A DNA stretch of 64,000 nt from Emydura subglobosa. Taxonomy: Eukaryota > Chordata > Testudines > Chelidae. The stretch is from contig ML679956.1 of NCBI GenBank assembly GCA_007922225.1, forward strand, positions 20,462,689-20,526,688. The letters run 5' to 3'. The stretch's first letter is position 1; each line of letters opens with the position of its first letter. This document shows, piece after piece, positions 1 to 11,074 of the stretch. Under the pieces are notes generated by a model. It did not search any database, was not told the DNA's origin, and saw only the letters and a list, made by a program, of their open reading frames with translations. A program made the translations under genes and the position numbers.

Positions 1-1260
1 GGGGTTTAAAAGGGCAATCATTGATTTGGAGGCTGGAACCATCTATGGTAATTTGTACAATATAAATAACAAACTAGGTAAAATACTGGAATTTGTTTTA
101 AATTGTAAAAAGGGGTCAGATTGTATAAAGTGGCACTTCAAGTCCCCACAATTAAAGCTGGATTTGTGAGATAGAGAGTGAAATATGATTTCCATTAACT
201 CCCTGTAATGTTCTGATCAGCTAACAAACCATGGTAGGAGAGCACAGAGTATCAAGTAACTGTTAAGATTGAGAAATGAAGTAGTCACACAAGTCAAAAA
301 ATGCAGTTACGGTTGAAAGCTCAACCCTAACTCTGCCCTCTTGTGCTTAGGCCTTAAAATATAGTCCTTCTAATAGGTAATTATGATAATAGTAATATAA
401 TCTTGTATAATGTAATACAAACTGGAATGTCTTATACATTTTTACATATAGTAAGTTATATTGAAGTGCACGAAGTCATGAGACTCAGTTTGATTTTAAA
501 CTCTAGTGAGGTATATAAAATGAACCAAGCGGGATGAAAATCAATAGCTCATTGTAAGAAAGTTTAATTATCTCTCTTTTATTACTGGGGAAAAGACAAC
601 ACAGTCCTATTAAGTAGTGCCAGCTAGAAATTTCCACTGACATTTTATTTCTATGAAAAGTGGAAAAAATACTTTGTTAACATTTTCATTGCCACTTCTT
701 CCTGTTTCTTGCCCAGCTATACTGAGGTGTGTTTTTCAAGATCATACAAGTTATCATTAGAACCAGGATTAAAAAGTAATGTCTCCTGCTACCTGTTCGT
801 ATGCTAATCCACTCCACTCAAGTGCCCTTGAGCATATAATTAATCTTCTTTTTATCTCAATTTCCCAATGGAAATCCTACACTCCCTGCACAACATGGGT
901 CTTATCATTTGAGGTCAAACCTTGGGGAAAGACAGTATCTGGTCAGCTACTCAGCTTCTTCATCTAGTGCAACAGATTAAATGCATGATATGTGATGTGG
1001 CAGCCTTCTTGATACTACTGCATTGCTCACATACACCTGCTATTTCTTCCTGTTACTGTTTCATTCCCTTCGCCAGAGCTGACCCAATGGATATATCCAC
1101 ACACAGAGGCCCACATTTTTACGAGTGCTGACTAGTTCTGTATGTCTGAAATTTTGTATGCCTAACATGAGATTCTTAGGGCCCAATAGTCCATTGCCTT
1201 GCATTTTGTGTAGTCACACTCACCTATGTAAGATAAGTGTTAAATGCTACCAAATCAGAA
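1..1260. other. Unassigned AT-rich sequence
   Basis: No repeat family, exon or RNA gene is recognised. The only open frames are short (under 75 codons), have no recognisable motif, and look like chance. Confidence 0.5.
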
Positions 1261-1262
1261 TA

Positions 1263-1966
1263 CAATAGAACCTCAAAGATACGAACACCTGGGGAATGAA
1301 GGTTGTTCGTAACTTTGCACAAAACAGTATGGTACAGTACCCTGCAATCAGTGTCTTCCAGCTGAGGCTGGGAGAGATCTCTGCAAAGGTGGCACCTGGC
1401 AGCACTGCCTGGTCTGCAAGCTGCTCCCTGCCCTATTCCTGTTTCTTGCCTTTGGGCTGAACTACAGGCCCCAGCCCTCAGCCACCTCTCCCCAGGGCTC
1501 ATCCTGCTCCATGCACTGCTCACCAGGCTCCAGAGGCAGCACATGACAGGGGGTTGATGCCAGCTCACTCGGCCAGAGATGCTGGCAGGATCCAGGAGTG
1601 CAGCCATGGGAATGCTTGGGCCACATCGGTGCACAGACTGTAGCCCTTTAAAACTCCTCCAGAGCGCAGCAGACTCCCACTCCAGCTCCAGGCCAGGGTT
1701 TGGCTTCAACCTTCAGTTTCTTGCAGCAAGAGCTGCTGGGCTGTGCCAGCTTTCTTTGTGGGAGGGGAATGTGAAACAGCACCTTTGGCTTACAGGAACA
1801 GCTCAGACCATGGACTGTTTCTGTTCTGCACAGTATTTGCTTTTTTTTCTTTTTCTTTTCTCCCCTCCGCTGCTGCCTGATTGCTTACAGTACTTCCGGT
1901 TTCACAGGGCGTTGGGTTGACCAGTCAGTTTGTAACTCTGGGGTTCGTATCTTTGAGGTTCTACTG
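1263..1966. mobile_element. Tigger-like (Tc1/mariner) non-autonomous DNA transposon
   Basis: Terminal inverted repeats of about 28 bp lie at both ends: the left end reads AATAGAACCTCAAAGATACG after the first C, and the reverse complement of the right end reads CAGTAGAACCTCAAAGATAC. The element is flanked on each side by TA (1261-1262 and 1967-1968), the target duplication of Tc1/mariner transposons. The 700-bp interior is GC-richer than its surroundings and has no frame with transposase motifs (no helix-turn-helix or DDE/D signature seen), so it is probably a non-autonomous derivative. Assignment to Tigger/pogo rests on the look of the termini. Confidence 0.7.
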
Positions 1967-1968
1967 TA

Positions 1969-2521
1969 GTAATTTGTCTCATGTCCAATTCTTTCCACTG
2001 CAACGGACTCAAGGGGCTTCCTAATCCTGTACTCTGAATTGCCCCCATATACTTTCCTCTGTGTCTTTCATTAAGTGAGTAGTTATCAATGCAGCAGAGC
2101 ATACGGTCCAGTTTTTCTCATCAATCTTAGCAAAACCAGTTTTTAAAAGGGTTGCTTTTAATCAGCAACTAGCTGATTAATAAGCGTCTAACCTGCAGAT
2201 ATTAGCAAATCAGCTGCTTGGGGCTAGGCCTGGGTCTTCCCAAATGTTTTCTTTATAACTGCTAGCATCTTTTGAGGACTATTGCTATATGAATAATAAT
2301 CATTACACACATATTGCGAAATCTCAACTGCTTGTGATGAATATTGTCCTCTTCATGTAGGAGAAGTTCGTAAGGTATGAGATGGGTGTAATTAAAAAAT
2401 AATTAAATTAATAAAATACTGACCCAGCCACACGTGAGGCCAAAAGAATGCATCCATAGCAGAAAGGACTCTGGCGAAGGGTCCTGTATGCACTAATTCC
2501 TCAGCACTGTTTTTCTGAAGG
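1969..2521. other. Unassigned sequence
   Basis: Nothing recognised apart from short A/T-rich runs near 2395. Confidence 0.4.
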
Positions 2522-2740
2522 AGGATGGTCCAGTTGTTAGGGAAGTAGCCCGGGACTGGGGCAACCTGGGTTCAAGTTCCTGCTCTGCCACCGATTTTTT
2601 GTGTGATCCTCCTTGGCCTTAGGTTCCTATCTGTAAAATGGGGGCAATAGTTCTTTTCTACCTCACAAGGGTGTTGGACGGTAAGTACGTTAAAAGTTGT
2701 AAGGTGTTCAGATACTATGATGAGGGAAGGGGGGGTGCCA
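2522..2740 (+). repeat. MIR-like tRNA-derived SINE
   Basis: The left part carries a degenerate pol III B box (GGTTCAAGTTCC near 2570). It is followed by the conserved SINE core with CTGTAAAATGGGG and a 'CCTCACAAGGGTGTTG' block. Order and content match the MIR/CORE-type SINEs of amniotes. The copy is old and has no clear target duplication. Confidence 0.7.
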
Positions 2741-3170
2741 TATAAGTACCAAAGAAAGAAATTTTACTCCTTCCTTAAACTACGCTGCTTGGAAGACAAC
2801 AATAATTTTCCATAATGAGACTCCCTTTTCCATACTGCCCTCTCCCCACACCCAGGACCTGGCTTCCCTCTAGTCTGGATCTAGCTGGAACTCTTCTCCC
2901 ATTTAGCAATATGGGAAGCACATGGTGAAAGAGACCTTTGACACTGTTCATGACCCCCCAGTTTGAGAACCCCAGGTATAAAAATAAATCCTCTGGAATG
3001 ATAATAGAGTGGTATGATTGTTCTCGTCTCATAATTAATACTTAACCAGTAAATCACCATGTGCCAAGAGTCCTTTTCATTACACATTTTCCATCATGTA
3101 ATCAAATGATGCTGTGAGACACTGAGGTATACTACAACCTCTTCTACACTATGAATACAACTGTAAACTA
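2741..3170. other. Unassigned sequence
   Basis: No recognisable feature. It contains a short G run (2728-2734 at its edge) and ends against a CR1 copy. Confidence 0.35.
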
Positions 3171-4372
3171 ACTGGAAAAAGGGGTAAACATTGAGGTTAA
3201 CTGGCTAAAAGATAGGAAACTAAGGGAATAAATGGTCAGTTTTCAGAATGGAGAGAGGTAAAGAGTGGTGTCCTCCAGGGGTCTGTACTGGGTCAAGCAC
3301 GGTTCAACATATTCACAAATGATCTGGAAAAAGGAATAAACAGTGAGGTGGCAGAACTTTCAGATGATACAAAATTACTCAAAATAGTTACGTCCATAGC
3401 AGACTGTGAAGAGTTACAGAGGAATCTCATGTGACTGGACAAAGGGATCTCACAAAATTGGGTGACTGGGCAACAAATTGGCAGATGAAATTCATTGTTG
3501 ATAAATGCAAAATAATACACATTGGAAAACATAATCCCAACTGTACATACAGAATGATGTTACCACTTAAAAAGATCTTGGAGTCATTGTGGATAGTCCT
3601 CTGAGTACATCCACTCAATGTGCAGAGACAGCCAAAAAAGCTAAGACAAGGTTGGAAACCAATAGGAAAGAGGTAGATAATAAGACAGAAAATATCATAA
3701 TGCCAATATAAATCAATGGTATGTTCACACCTCTGATAATGCATGCAGTTCTGGTGGCCCCATCTGAAAAAAAAAAGATATATTAGAATTGAAAAAGATA
3801 CAGAGAAGGGCAAAAAAAATTATTGAGGGTATGGAACAGTTTCCATATGATGATTAATAAGACTGGGATCTTTCAGCTTGGAAAAGAGATGACTAAGAGA
3901 GGATAAGATAGAGGTCTATAAAATCATGAATGATGTGGAGAAAGTGAATAAGGAAATGTAATTTACTCCTTCGCATAACACAACAAACAGAGGTCACCCA
4001 ATGAAATTAATAAGCAGCAGGTTTAAAACAAACAAAAGGAAGTACTTCTTCACACAACACACAGTCAGCCTGTTGAACTCATTACCCGGGGTGCTCTCAA
4101 GGCAAAAACTATAATGGTGTTAAAAAAAGAATTAGATAAATTCCTGGAGGATAGGTCCATCAGTGGCTACTAGCTAACATGGTCAGGGATGCAATCCCAT
4201 GCTCTGGGTGTCCCTAGCCTCTGACTTCCAGAAGCTGGGAGTGGACGACACTCAATGATTTCCTGTTCTGTTCATTCCCTCTGAAGCACCTGCCATTGGC
4301 TATTGTCAGAAGACAGTATACTGGGCTAGAGGGACCATTGGTCTGACCCAGTATGGATGTTCTTATGACCAG
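3171..4372 (+). mobile_element. CR1 LINE, 3' part (RT C-terminal half and 3' UTR), decayed
   Basis: Plus-strand translation, with frameshifts, gives CR1 ORF2 signatures: 'NGQFSEW', 'SGVLQGS', 'NIFTNDLEKG' and an RT box read here as SDDTKLL in place of ADDTKL. Downstream reading gives the usual CR1 C-terminal stretch (ending near 'DRSISGY'). The 3' UTR ends at ATGTTCTTATG (4362-4372), the CR1-type terminus without poly(A). The copy is 5'-truncated, as is common for CR1, and has many stops, so it is inactive. The first 30 bp (3171-3200) resemble a stretch that also occurs further downstream inside CR1, suggesting a small rearrangement at the 5' junction. Confidence 0.85.
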
Positions 4373-5556
4373 ATTATGACACCCTCCTCTGAGCCGGTTA
4401 GAACACACACCCAGCTGTGTTTCATCCACACAGCAACTGCTTTCACAACATAACTAACTGTGTCTGTATCAGCTCTTTCTGGACAGCTAGTCAGACTGAC
4501 TTAGCCGGGGACAGTGCCTAGAGGACATTCACACTGATCAGTATCAGCAACTCATCAGGCAATGCTGAGATGTCCTAGTACTCAGAGAAGAAGGATGACC
4601 ATCAAAGTGACATATGTGCACTTTTGTTAAGAAGCAACCTGGTTACAGTAAGATCACCATGTACTAGGCATGAGCAGGACATGTTATTACCTAACATAAT
4701 TACTAAATATGTATTAACCACGATGTGCACGGACAAAAACTGTATGAAGAGGAAAACCACATCATTAACTGGTTACAAATGGTAGTTAAGACAGAATATG
4801 TGTGCGCGCGTGTGTGTGTTCTTTCTACTAGCTGAGCTACTCTTGTTGTTGTTGTTTCTTTGTTTGTAACTGCAAGTCCTAACCTTCAAATCTGATTGTC
4901 ACATTTCCTACTGTTATAGGAATGTGTACTCATGGGACAAATGATTACCAAATGATTGCTAGATTTTTTTTTTTTAAACCAACCCTTCCCATATGTGTTA
5001 AGAATGGGTTCCAGCTTGTGTTTACAAAAGAACTAGGGGTTTTAATTTTTTGGAAGTCCACATTGCTATCAGCAATATTTCCATGATGGTCCCCAATAGC
5101 TTCTTTGTCAACTGTTCACAAAACAAAAAGAAAATGCTGGCATGACAGTTCTGATAATTAAAACAATACAAGCATTTGCTTCACAGAATTTTTCTTATTG
5201 ATACTAGATCACATTTGCTTGCAAAATACTAACCGCTTCAAATGGTATATTGTACAATAACAACATTGCTTCAAATGGAAACATTTAGCAACTGGCCATG
5301 CTATTGTTCCATGACTGTTTTAGATTTGTTTTATTTAAAATTGCAACTATCATACAAAATATGTCAATTAAAAATGATATAGGCTATTAAGAATCAAAAC
5401 AAAAGGACCTGCTCATAAAAAGTTATTTGTCCCATGCTTCTGAGCTATTACACACATTATTCAGGAAAACACAAAATGCGTTCTTTACCATAAGGAAGTA
5501 TTTGCTTTTATGTAATTCAACAAAGCTTTTTATCACTGCCCATGATTGGCTGCCTC
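4373..5556. other. Unassigned sequence with a short TG/CG microsatellite
   Basis: About 1.2 kb of AT-rich sequence with no recognised gene or family. At 4797-4820 there is a short alternating TGTG-CGCGCG-TGTG tract. The rest looks like neutral non-coding DNA. Confidence 0.4.
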
Positions 5557-5559
5557 TAA

Positions 5560-5855
5560 GGGCAGGTCTACAGTAGAAGTGCTACATTGGCACATCTGCA
5601 CCAATGTAGCTGCACCACGGTAGCGCATCTAGTGAAGACCCCGCTTGCTGATGAGAGAATGCTCTCCCATTCGGCATAACTCCTCCACCTCCATAAGAGG
5701 TGGAAGCTATGTTGGCAGGATAGTGTCTCCTGTTGACATAGCACCGGTGCGGACAGCGCTTAGGTTCCTGTAACTTGTGTCGCTGGGAGGGTGTCTTTTT
5801 CACACCCCTGTGAGATGTAAGTTAGATCGACTTAAGCAGAAGTGTAGACCTGCCC
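5560..5855. mobile_element. Harbinger-type MITE (Chompy-like), 296 bp
   Basis: The ends GGGCAGGTCTACA and TGTAGACCTGCCC are perfect inverted repeats of 13 bp and continue imperfectly inward. TAA lies on each side (5557-5559 and 5856-5858), the 3-bp TWA duplication expected of Harbinger elements. No coding frame. The inner sequence resembles the MITEs described from crocodilians and turtles as Chompy; that name is from memory and untested. Confidence 0.8.
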
Positions 5856-5875
5856 TAAGTTATAGTACAGTGAGG

Positions 5876-6115
5876 GAGATTAATCTAGTGGTTAGATCAT
5901 ATGATAGTGAGTCAGGTTCTAGGTTCCATTCCTGGCCCTCTGACTGACTTATTGTCTGGTCTTGGAAAAGTCATAGTCCATCTGTTCCTTAGTTTCCCCA
6001 TCTGTAAAATCAGAATAATAATGTGTACCTGCATCATAAGGGTGTTGAGCTATTAGTACATTAATTAATGTTTTTAAGTGCTTGAGAACCTTATTATTAT
6101 AAATTCTTACCATTG
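5876..6115 (+). repeat. MIR-like tRNA-derived SINE with A and B boxes
   Basis: The A-box-like TAGTGGTTAGA lies at 5886-5896 and the B-box-like GGTTCCATTCC at 5922-5932. The SINE core follows (TTTCCCCATCTGTAAAAT, then 'AAGGGTGTTG'), with an A/T-rich tail containing TTATTATTAT. It directly follows the 5560-5855 MITE. Confidence 0.8.
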
Positions 6116-7681
6116 TTATGTGGTAGAATGAAACACTTCTTAAGGAACCTAGCTAGCAAAATAAGTGGATACTTCTGCATCTGTAAGTTGTACATTTAGA
6201 CTCAGATCATTCCTCCACTGAAGCTAGCATCCAAACTCTCATTGACCTCAAGAGAGCAGGAGAGACCAAAGTTCCAAAATTTGGACCATGATTACATTAG
6301 AATAAGGAGCATATGAATTTCTTTCTTCAACGTAACTGAGCTCCGATGAAGTTTGACCAAACAAAATCAGATTTGGCTCACTCTAAAACAAGTGTGGAAC
6401 CATTTAGACATCTGATGAGACCATAGGTACTGGCATCTTCCTTCCCCAAACACTTCTGTTGCCTTGCAGCTAACTGATAATTAGATGTAAAGCCCCAGCC
6501 CCACAGCATAACCAGGGAACTATGCACGTGTAATACTGCCTCTTTGACAATATATCCAAGGTCTGAAGGAGAGTGGAGTCATGACCCCCTTGACAGGGTT
6601 AAGGATGCTGTGACAACATGGGAGTTATTTGATCACTCCTGTGTATTGTCAAATACCAAGCACTTTCCACAAGTGTAGAGTTAAGACAGTCTGCAAACCA
6701 CCAGCTAGGCTTCATACCACTGAAGGATCAGCCTTTTGGATTTCAAAAATCACAATACTAAATTCATGCCTTTAGTTGTGCACCCGTGTCTGAATTATAA
6801 GTGCAAATCAGAGTGCTGCACCCGTAACTACTGCATTTGCACCTACAATCAGGACAATAGATGGGCAAGAACTCTCTCTTGGGCTTACAATTCATTTTGC
6901 AGATTCAAATGTAGTGGTTCAAATTACATTTACTAACAGAAAGGCCTGCCATCAGCCTATTTGAAAACATATACCTATGTGTCAGCCCAGTTGCATCAGC
7001 TTAGTTTATTGACAGACTAGTTTTTACTACTGTCAACACTGCAGAGTGCTGGAAAACGGTATTGTATTCTTTTCTGCCTTATGAATCAACAGCAAAATGG
7101 CTTGCCAAATTCTCCTTCTGGAATCTTTAATAATAATAGTGGTTAGTGAAAATGCATGAAGACTTTGATCTGATTTTCAGATACCAAGATGATACATTTC
7201 TGGCAATCAGAACAATAATGTTTAGACTGACATTAGGAGAGAGAGTAGAGCCCTGTGAGACCCTAGATCAACTCTCATCAGGAATTAACCAACTAATGCA
7301 GTAATATGGATGACAAAAAGAGACAGCTTAGAAGCAGAAGCTAAACTATCCCTTATGGAAAAGCTCCATAGAATGTAATAGAAATTAATCATTCTTCTAT
7401 AGATTTGTTGAACCATCCTACAGAATTCTATGACTAGAAAAATGCATCCTTTACTATGTTGTACATATTTTAGAGTCATTTCCATAGAGTCCTGTTGGTT
7501 TCAGACCTATTAAGATCTATAGGTCTTTCCTATTAAAGCAGTCTGCGGAAGGCCAAAGCTCAGTTCAAAGATCCAACATGTTTTTATGATCTGAAAATAC
7601 AATAATGGAAAATCACATCATTATAACTCAATATGACAATACCAGCAATTCCAGATTGCACTCTTGGACAGTCTTAACACT
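6116..7681. other. Unassigned sequence
   Basis: About 1.6 kb in which I see no repeat family, no gene-like frame and no RNA gene. The 66-codon frame at 6736-6936 has no recognisable motif. Confidence 0.4.
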
Positions 7682-7684
7682 TAA

Positions 7685-8006
7685 GCTATGTACACAGTGT
7701 GAGCTAGAGGTGTGATTCTCCTTCTCATGTACACGTACTTGTATTAGCTCTCAAAGTAGCATGAGTATAAATAGCAGTGTAGCAACGGTGGCATGGACAG
7801 CAGCGATGGAGGCATGGCTTAGTCATGCTTAATACAAACCTGCCTGAAACCAATGGGCACATACTTGGCCTAGCTAAGCTGTGAGTCCACGGCCGCTGCC
7901 TATGCTACCGTGGCTACACAGCTGTTTATGCTCGTTAGCTTCATGAGGGAGAATGTGTACACAAGCAAGTGAATCACACAGCTAGTTTGTAGTGTAGATG
8001 TATCAC
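7685..8006. mobile_element. Palindromic Harbinger-type MITE
   Basis: The outer about 150 bp on each side are imperfect inverted repeats of each other; for example GTGTGATTC occurs at about 7710 on the plus strand and in reverse complement at about 7970. The termini (...CTATGTACACAG and its partner ...GTGTAGATGTATCAC) contain the GTnTACAC-type end of the Chompy-like group. TAA flanks both ends (7682-7684 and 8007-8009). Non-coding. Confidence 0.65.
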
Positions 8007-8029
8007 TAATAAGGATACAATTTAGTCAC

Positions 8030-8290
8030 GAAAGTCATGGCAGTCATGGATTCTATGACTTTACTGGACCTTTGTGACTTCTTCAGATTCAGTGGCTGAA
8101 GCTTGGGGGTCAGAGCCGGGGCTCTGTGCCCCCCTTCTGTGATGGTAGGGGTCCCCCCACAATGCTCCAGCTTTCATTCCTCCCCCATAGCTTTGCCTCC
8201 TCCCCACCCCCGGGTTATTTTTAGTAAAGTCATAGACAGGTCATAGGGTCCATGAACTTTTGTTTATTGCACGTTTATTGCCTGATCTTA
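8030..8290. repeat. Probable interspersed repeat with related short arms
   Basis: The phrases 'AGTCATGGATTCTATGACTTTACT' (8044-8067, quoted with changes) and 'TAGTAAAGTCATAGACAGGTCATAG' are partly reverse complements, flanking a C-rich centre around 8130-8215. This looks like a decayed foldback element, but the family is not identified. Confidence 0.3.
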
Positions 8291-8599
8291 ACCTCAATCA
8301 TTAATGGACGAGGTGGGCCTGGGATTTGCATTCTTATTTTCTCCATAACTTACCTTGGAAATGAGCCCAATACTGATTGTAGCACTGAGCTAGAATTTTT
8401 GTTATTGACTCCAGTGGAAGCAGGCCCGGCTCCAATGATCTAATATTGGACAATAAGTGGTCAAATTTTTGGATGGGAATCATGCTTTCTTCGGGCCACA
8501 TTTATTCTAAACCTTTAATCACAACTGCATGTCTTCTAAAAGATATGAACTAGCTCAGCTAGAAGCTCTGATCTTAATGCAGAAACTATGAGGTGAAAT

Positions 8600-8672
8600 T
8601 CTGGGCCTGTGTTCTGCAGGTCAGACTACATGATCGTAATTGTCTCTCCAGGCCTTAAAATCTATGAATCTG
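8600..8672 (+). repeat. CR1 LINE 3'-terminal fragment
   Basis: The run 'GCAGGTCAGACTACATGATC' followed by 'TCTATGAATCTG' is the 3' UTR end of the older CR1 type also present at 31880-32405. Only the last about 70 bp are present. Confidence 0.6.
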
Positions 8673-8896
8673 CAGTAAGTAGTAGATTTCAAGGGTCCTG
8701 TTTGAACAGTAATGCCCAACTCAGCATCAACAAGAATCAGAACATTTTCCTTCCAGGGTAAGAATCTTTGTTAAAAAAAAAAAAAGGGGAATAAAGATCC
8801 CTACATTTCAATTAAATATTTTAATGGAGGCATTACTGGGACAAGAATGGAAATATACAGAAAAGCCAAGAAGTCCAGAAAGTCAGTAAGTCAGAA

Positions 8897-8912
8897 TGCA
8901 TATATACGTGCG

Positions 8913-8943
<31 letters not shown>

Positions 8944-8944
8944 A
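8897..8944. repeat. 48-bp alternating purine/pyrimidine tract (TA-CG-CA)
   Basis: Uninterrupted pyrimidine/purine alternation runs through TATATA, ACGTGCGCGCGCGCG and then (CA)n. The CG-rich centre makes this a strong candidate for Z-DNA formation under negative supercoiling. It is also a compound microsatellite. Confidence 0.85.
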
Positions 8945-9879
8945 ATTCAGCAGCAGCAGCTAATTACTAATTTAGCATAGTCCAATGGTAGCAACACAAA
9001 CCCAGCTCGGTTCAGCAATATCAAGCGGAAATACTAAGCAAGCTCAACCCTCAGCTCATTCCTGTGGCAGCCATTAGCAAACCAGGCCTGGCTCCAAACA
9101 GACAGAGAAGAAGAAATACAACAGTTTGAAAGAGATAACAATTTGGAATTTCAGAAATTAAACAAAATCAGTATAAGAACAACTGAGAAAGTAAAAATAA
9201 CCAAATACTGAGGGGGAAAACTACTAAAATCAGAGCTAATAACAATTTAAAGGATTAGTTGCCAACTTGAGCTTGCACATTCACTCCCCTTCAGCTGCTT
9301 GTTGTCTAGCAACTTTATTTAAAAAGGCATGGGCGATATGTCATTAGGACATCTGTACATGTTTTATTGGCTTAAAACTTGGAAAGTAAGTCTTGCATTT
9401 CAGCAAGTAATAATATATCCAGATCTTGCATGGTATGGGGGCTTTTGGGGAGGGAATTTTCCATTGAATATCATTCTCTCTTTCTTTGCTGGTATTTAAA
9501 AGAAATTATGAAGACAGAAGGGGGGGAAAAAAGAGAGAATGAATTATTACATCTGACAGTTCTCTGTTACAAATTCAGTGGTGTTCCATGGGAAGGCAGC
9601 TGCTGACATTCCTTTTTTGAGACACTGTATAAGCTCCCTAGATAACCACTGGATCAGTTCATCTACAGGCAGCTCTGAATGCTTCCACAAACCAGTGCTT
9701 GATTTTTGCATGCAAACGTAAATTGACATAAACATCACGTTGACACTGCTTGACATCCACTTAAGACATCATTTCCTTTTCAGTTAAGTGTGCAGCTCAT
9801 ATTGCAGTTTGGGAATAAAAAAAATCTGCAAAAAAAGTTTAAGGGATCCCCCTTGTCATACTGTCTAGAGAGGCTCACA
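8945..9879. other. Unassigned sequence
   Basis: No family recognised. It contains a G7-A6 purine run around 9520-9536. The two open frames of about 70 codons here overlap in opposite directions and have no motif. Confidence 0.35.
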
Positions 9880-10964
9880 ACTTTGAGTGCCTATCTCAGA
9901 TCAGACTGTTGGAAAACAGGGCAGACACCCCAAACTGGTGGTATGTTCTATAATTAGATTTCAACAAGCCAATAACAATTGCGCACTCCTGAATCATTAT
10001 ACCAGTCTTGCCATGGAGACACAGACAGTCCCTTTAAGTACTCCAGTCTATCCTGCTACCTGGCAAACTGAATTTAGGTGATAATGGTCACATAAACCAA
10101 ACATCACACCACATCAGGTTACTCCCAATCCCAAAGGATCAGTCATTTATCCCAGATCAACTGGTACTTTGGATCTCACATGAAAGACAACATTGACAGC
10201 CAATTCTATAGTAAATTAACTATAGGTTTATTAGCTAAGAAAAAAGAATAAGAGTTATTCAGAGGTTAAAGCAGGTAAAATATAATAATAAGAGTTGAAT
10301 TTGTAAGTCCAAAATGATAGCAGTTGATGTAATACATTGCTAATTTCCCAAAAGTCTTTTCAGGGAACCCAGATGTTTCTCGGGATCTCCACTTTGCATT
10401 TGGTATCTTCCCTGTAAGAGTCCAAACAATCAGAGATTAGGATTATTCTTTTGAATCAGTATTTGTAGTTTCTGCTCAGAAAAGACAATCTGAACAGTGT
10501 CTTCACCCATGTGGGCCTGTGAATTTTCATTGTTGAACACACTGGCCCTTGCTTTGAAGTTAGCACTCTTCTTCATTTACATTTCCAAGGCTCCAATATT
10601 GCTTGAAGGGTAATTTAATTACAGGTATATACACAATGTAAAAAAGGTAATGTAAAAGCAAACAACAATCCTTCATTAGTTTTCACCAAGTTTACACATC
10701 AAGTAAAGTCTCATCTTAACATTAACACACACTTTTGATCAAGGGTTAACCAGTTACTGGGATATACATAATGTAATGCAATAGCATCAACAGGTTATAG
10801 TTAAGTGAAGACAATGCCATTAACATTTCCTTTGAACTAAACTAACATACAAGTGAATTGGCCTGATTACACTACAATACCTTTTGACACCCCTTTGATT
10901 TCTATTAGCATATGAGTGAATTAGCCTGCAGCCCTGTTCTGAGCTGGATAGATAGTGTCACACA
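9880..10964 (-). repeat. Probable LTR-like interspersed repeat (minus)
   Basis: The block around 10205-10300 (TAGGTTTATTAGCTAAGAAA, then 'AATAAGAGTTATTCAGAGGTTAAAGCAGG' in part) is a high-copy sequence I associate with turtle LTR elements. Reading from the right on the minus strand, it begins TGTGTGACACTATC. The left end was not found and no target duplication is visible, so both boundaries and the LTR call are tentative. Confidence 0.35.
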
Positions 10965-11074
10965 GTCCCAGAGACACATTACATTTGTGCTTCTACTTCT
11001 TAATGAATAAAAAACAAAGTACAATAACAGTAATGCTGTGTGAACCCTCTCAGATGAAACCCCAATTCAGGCAT

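Noticed and set aside
1224..1709. 161-codon minus frame as a transposase
   Set aside because: No helix-turn-helix or DDE/D residues. It runs across the left end of the Tigger-like element.
5886..5932. A tRNA gene, because of A and B boxes
   Set aside because: No cloverleaf can be drawn and the sequence continues as a MIR-like SINE core.
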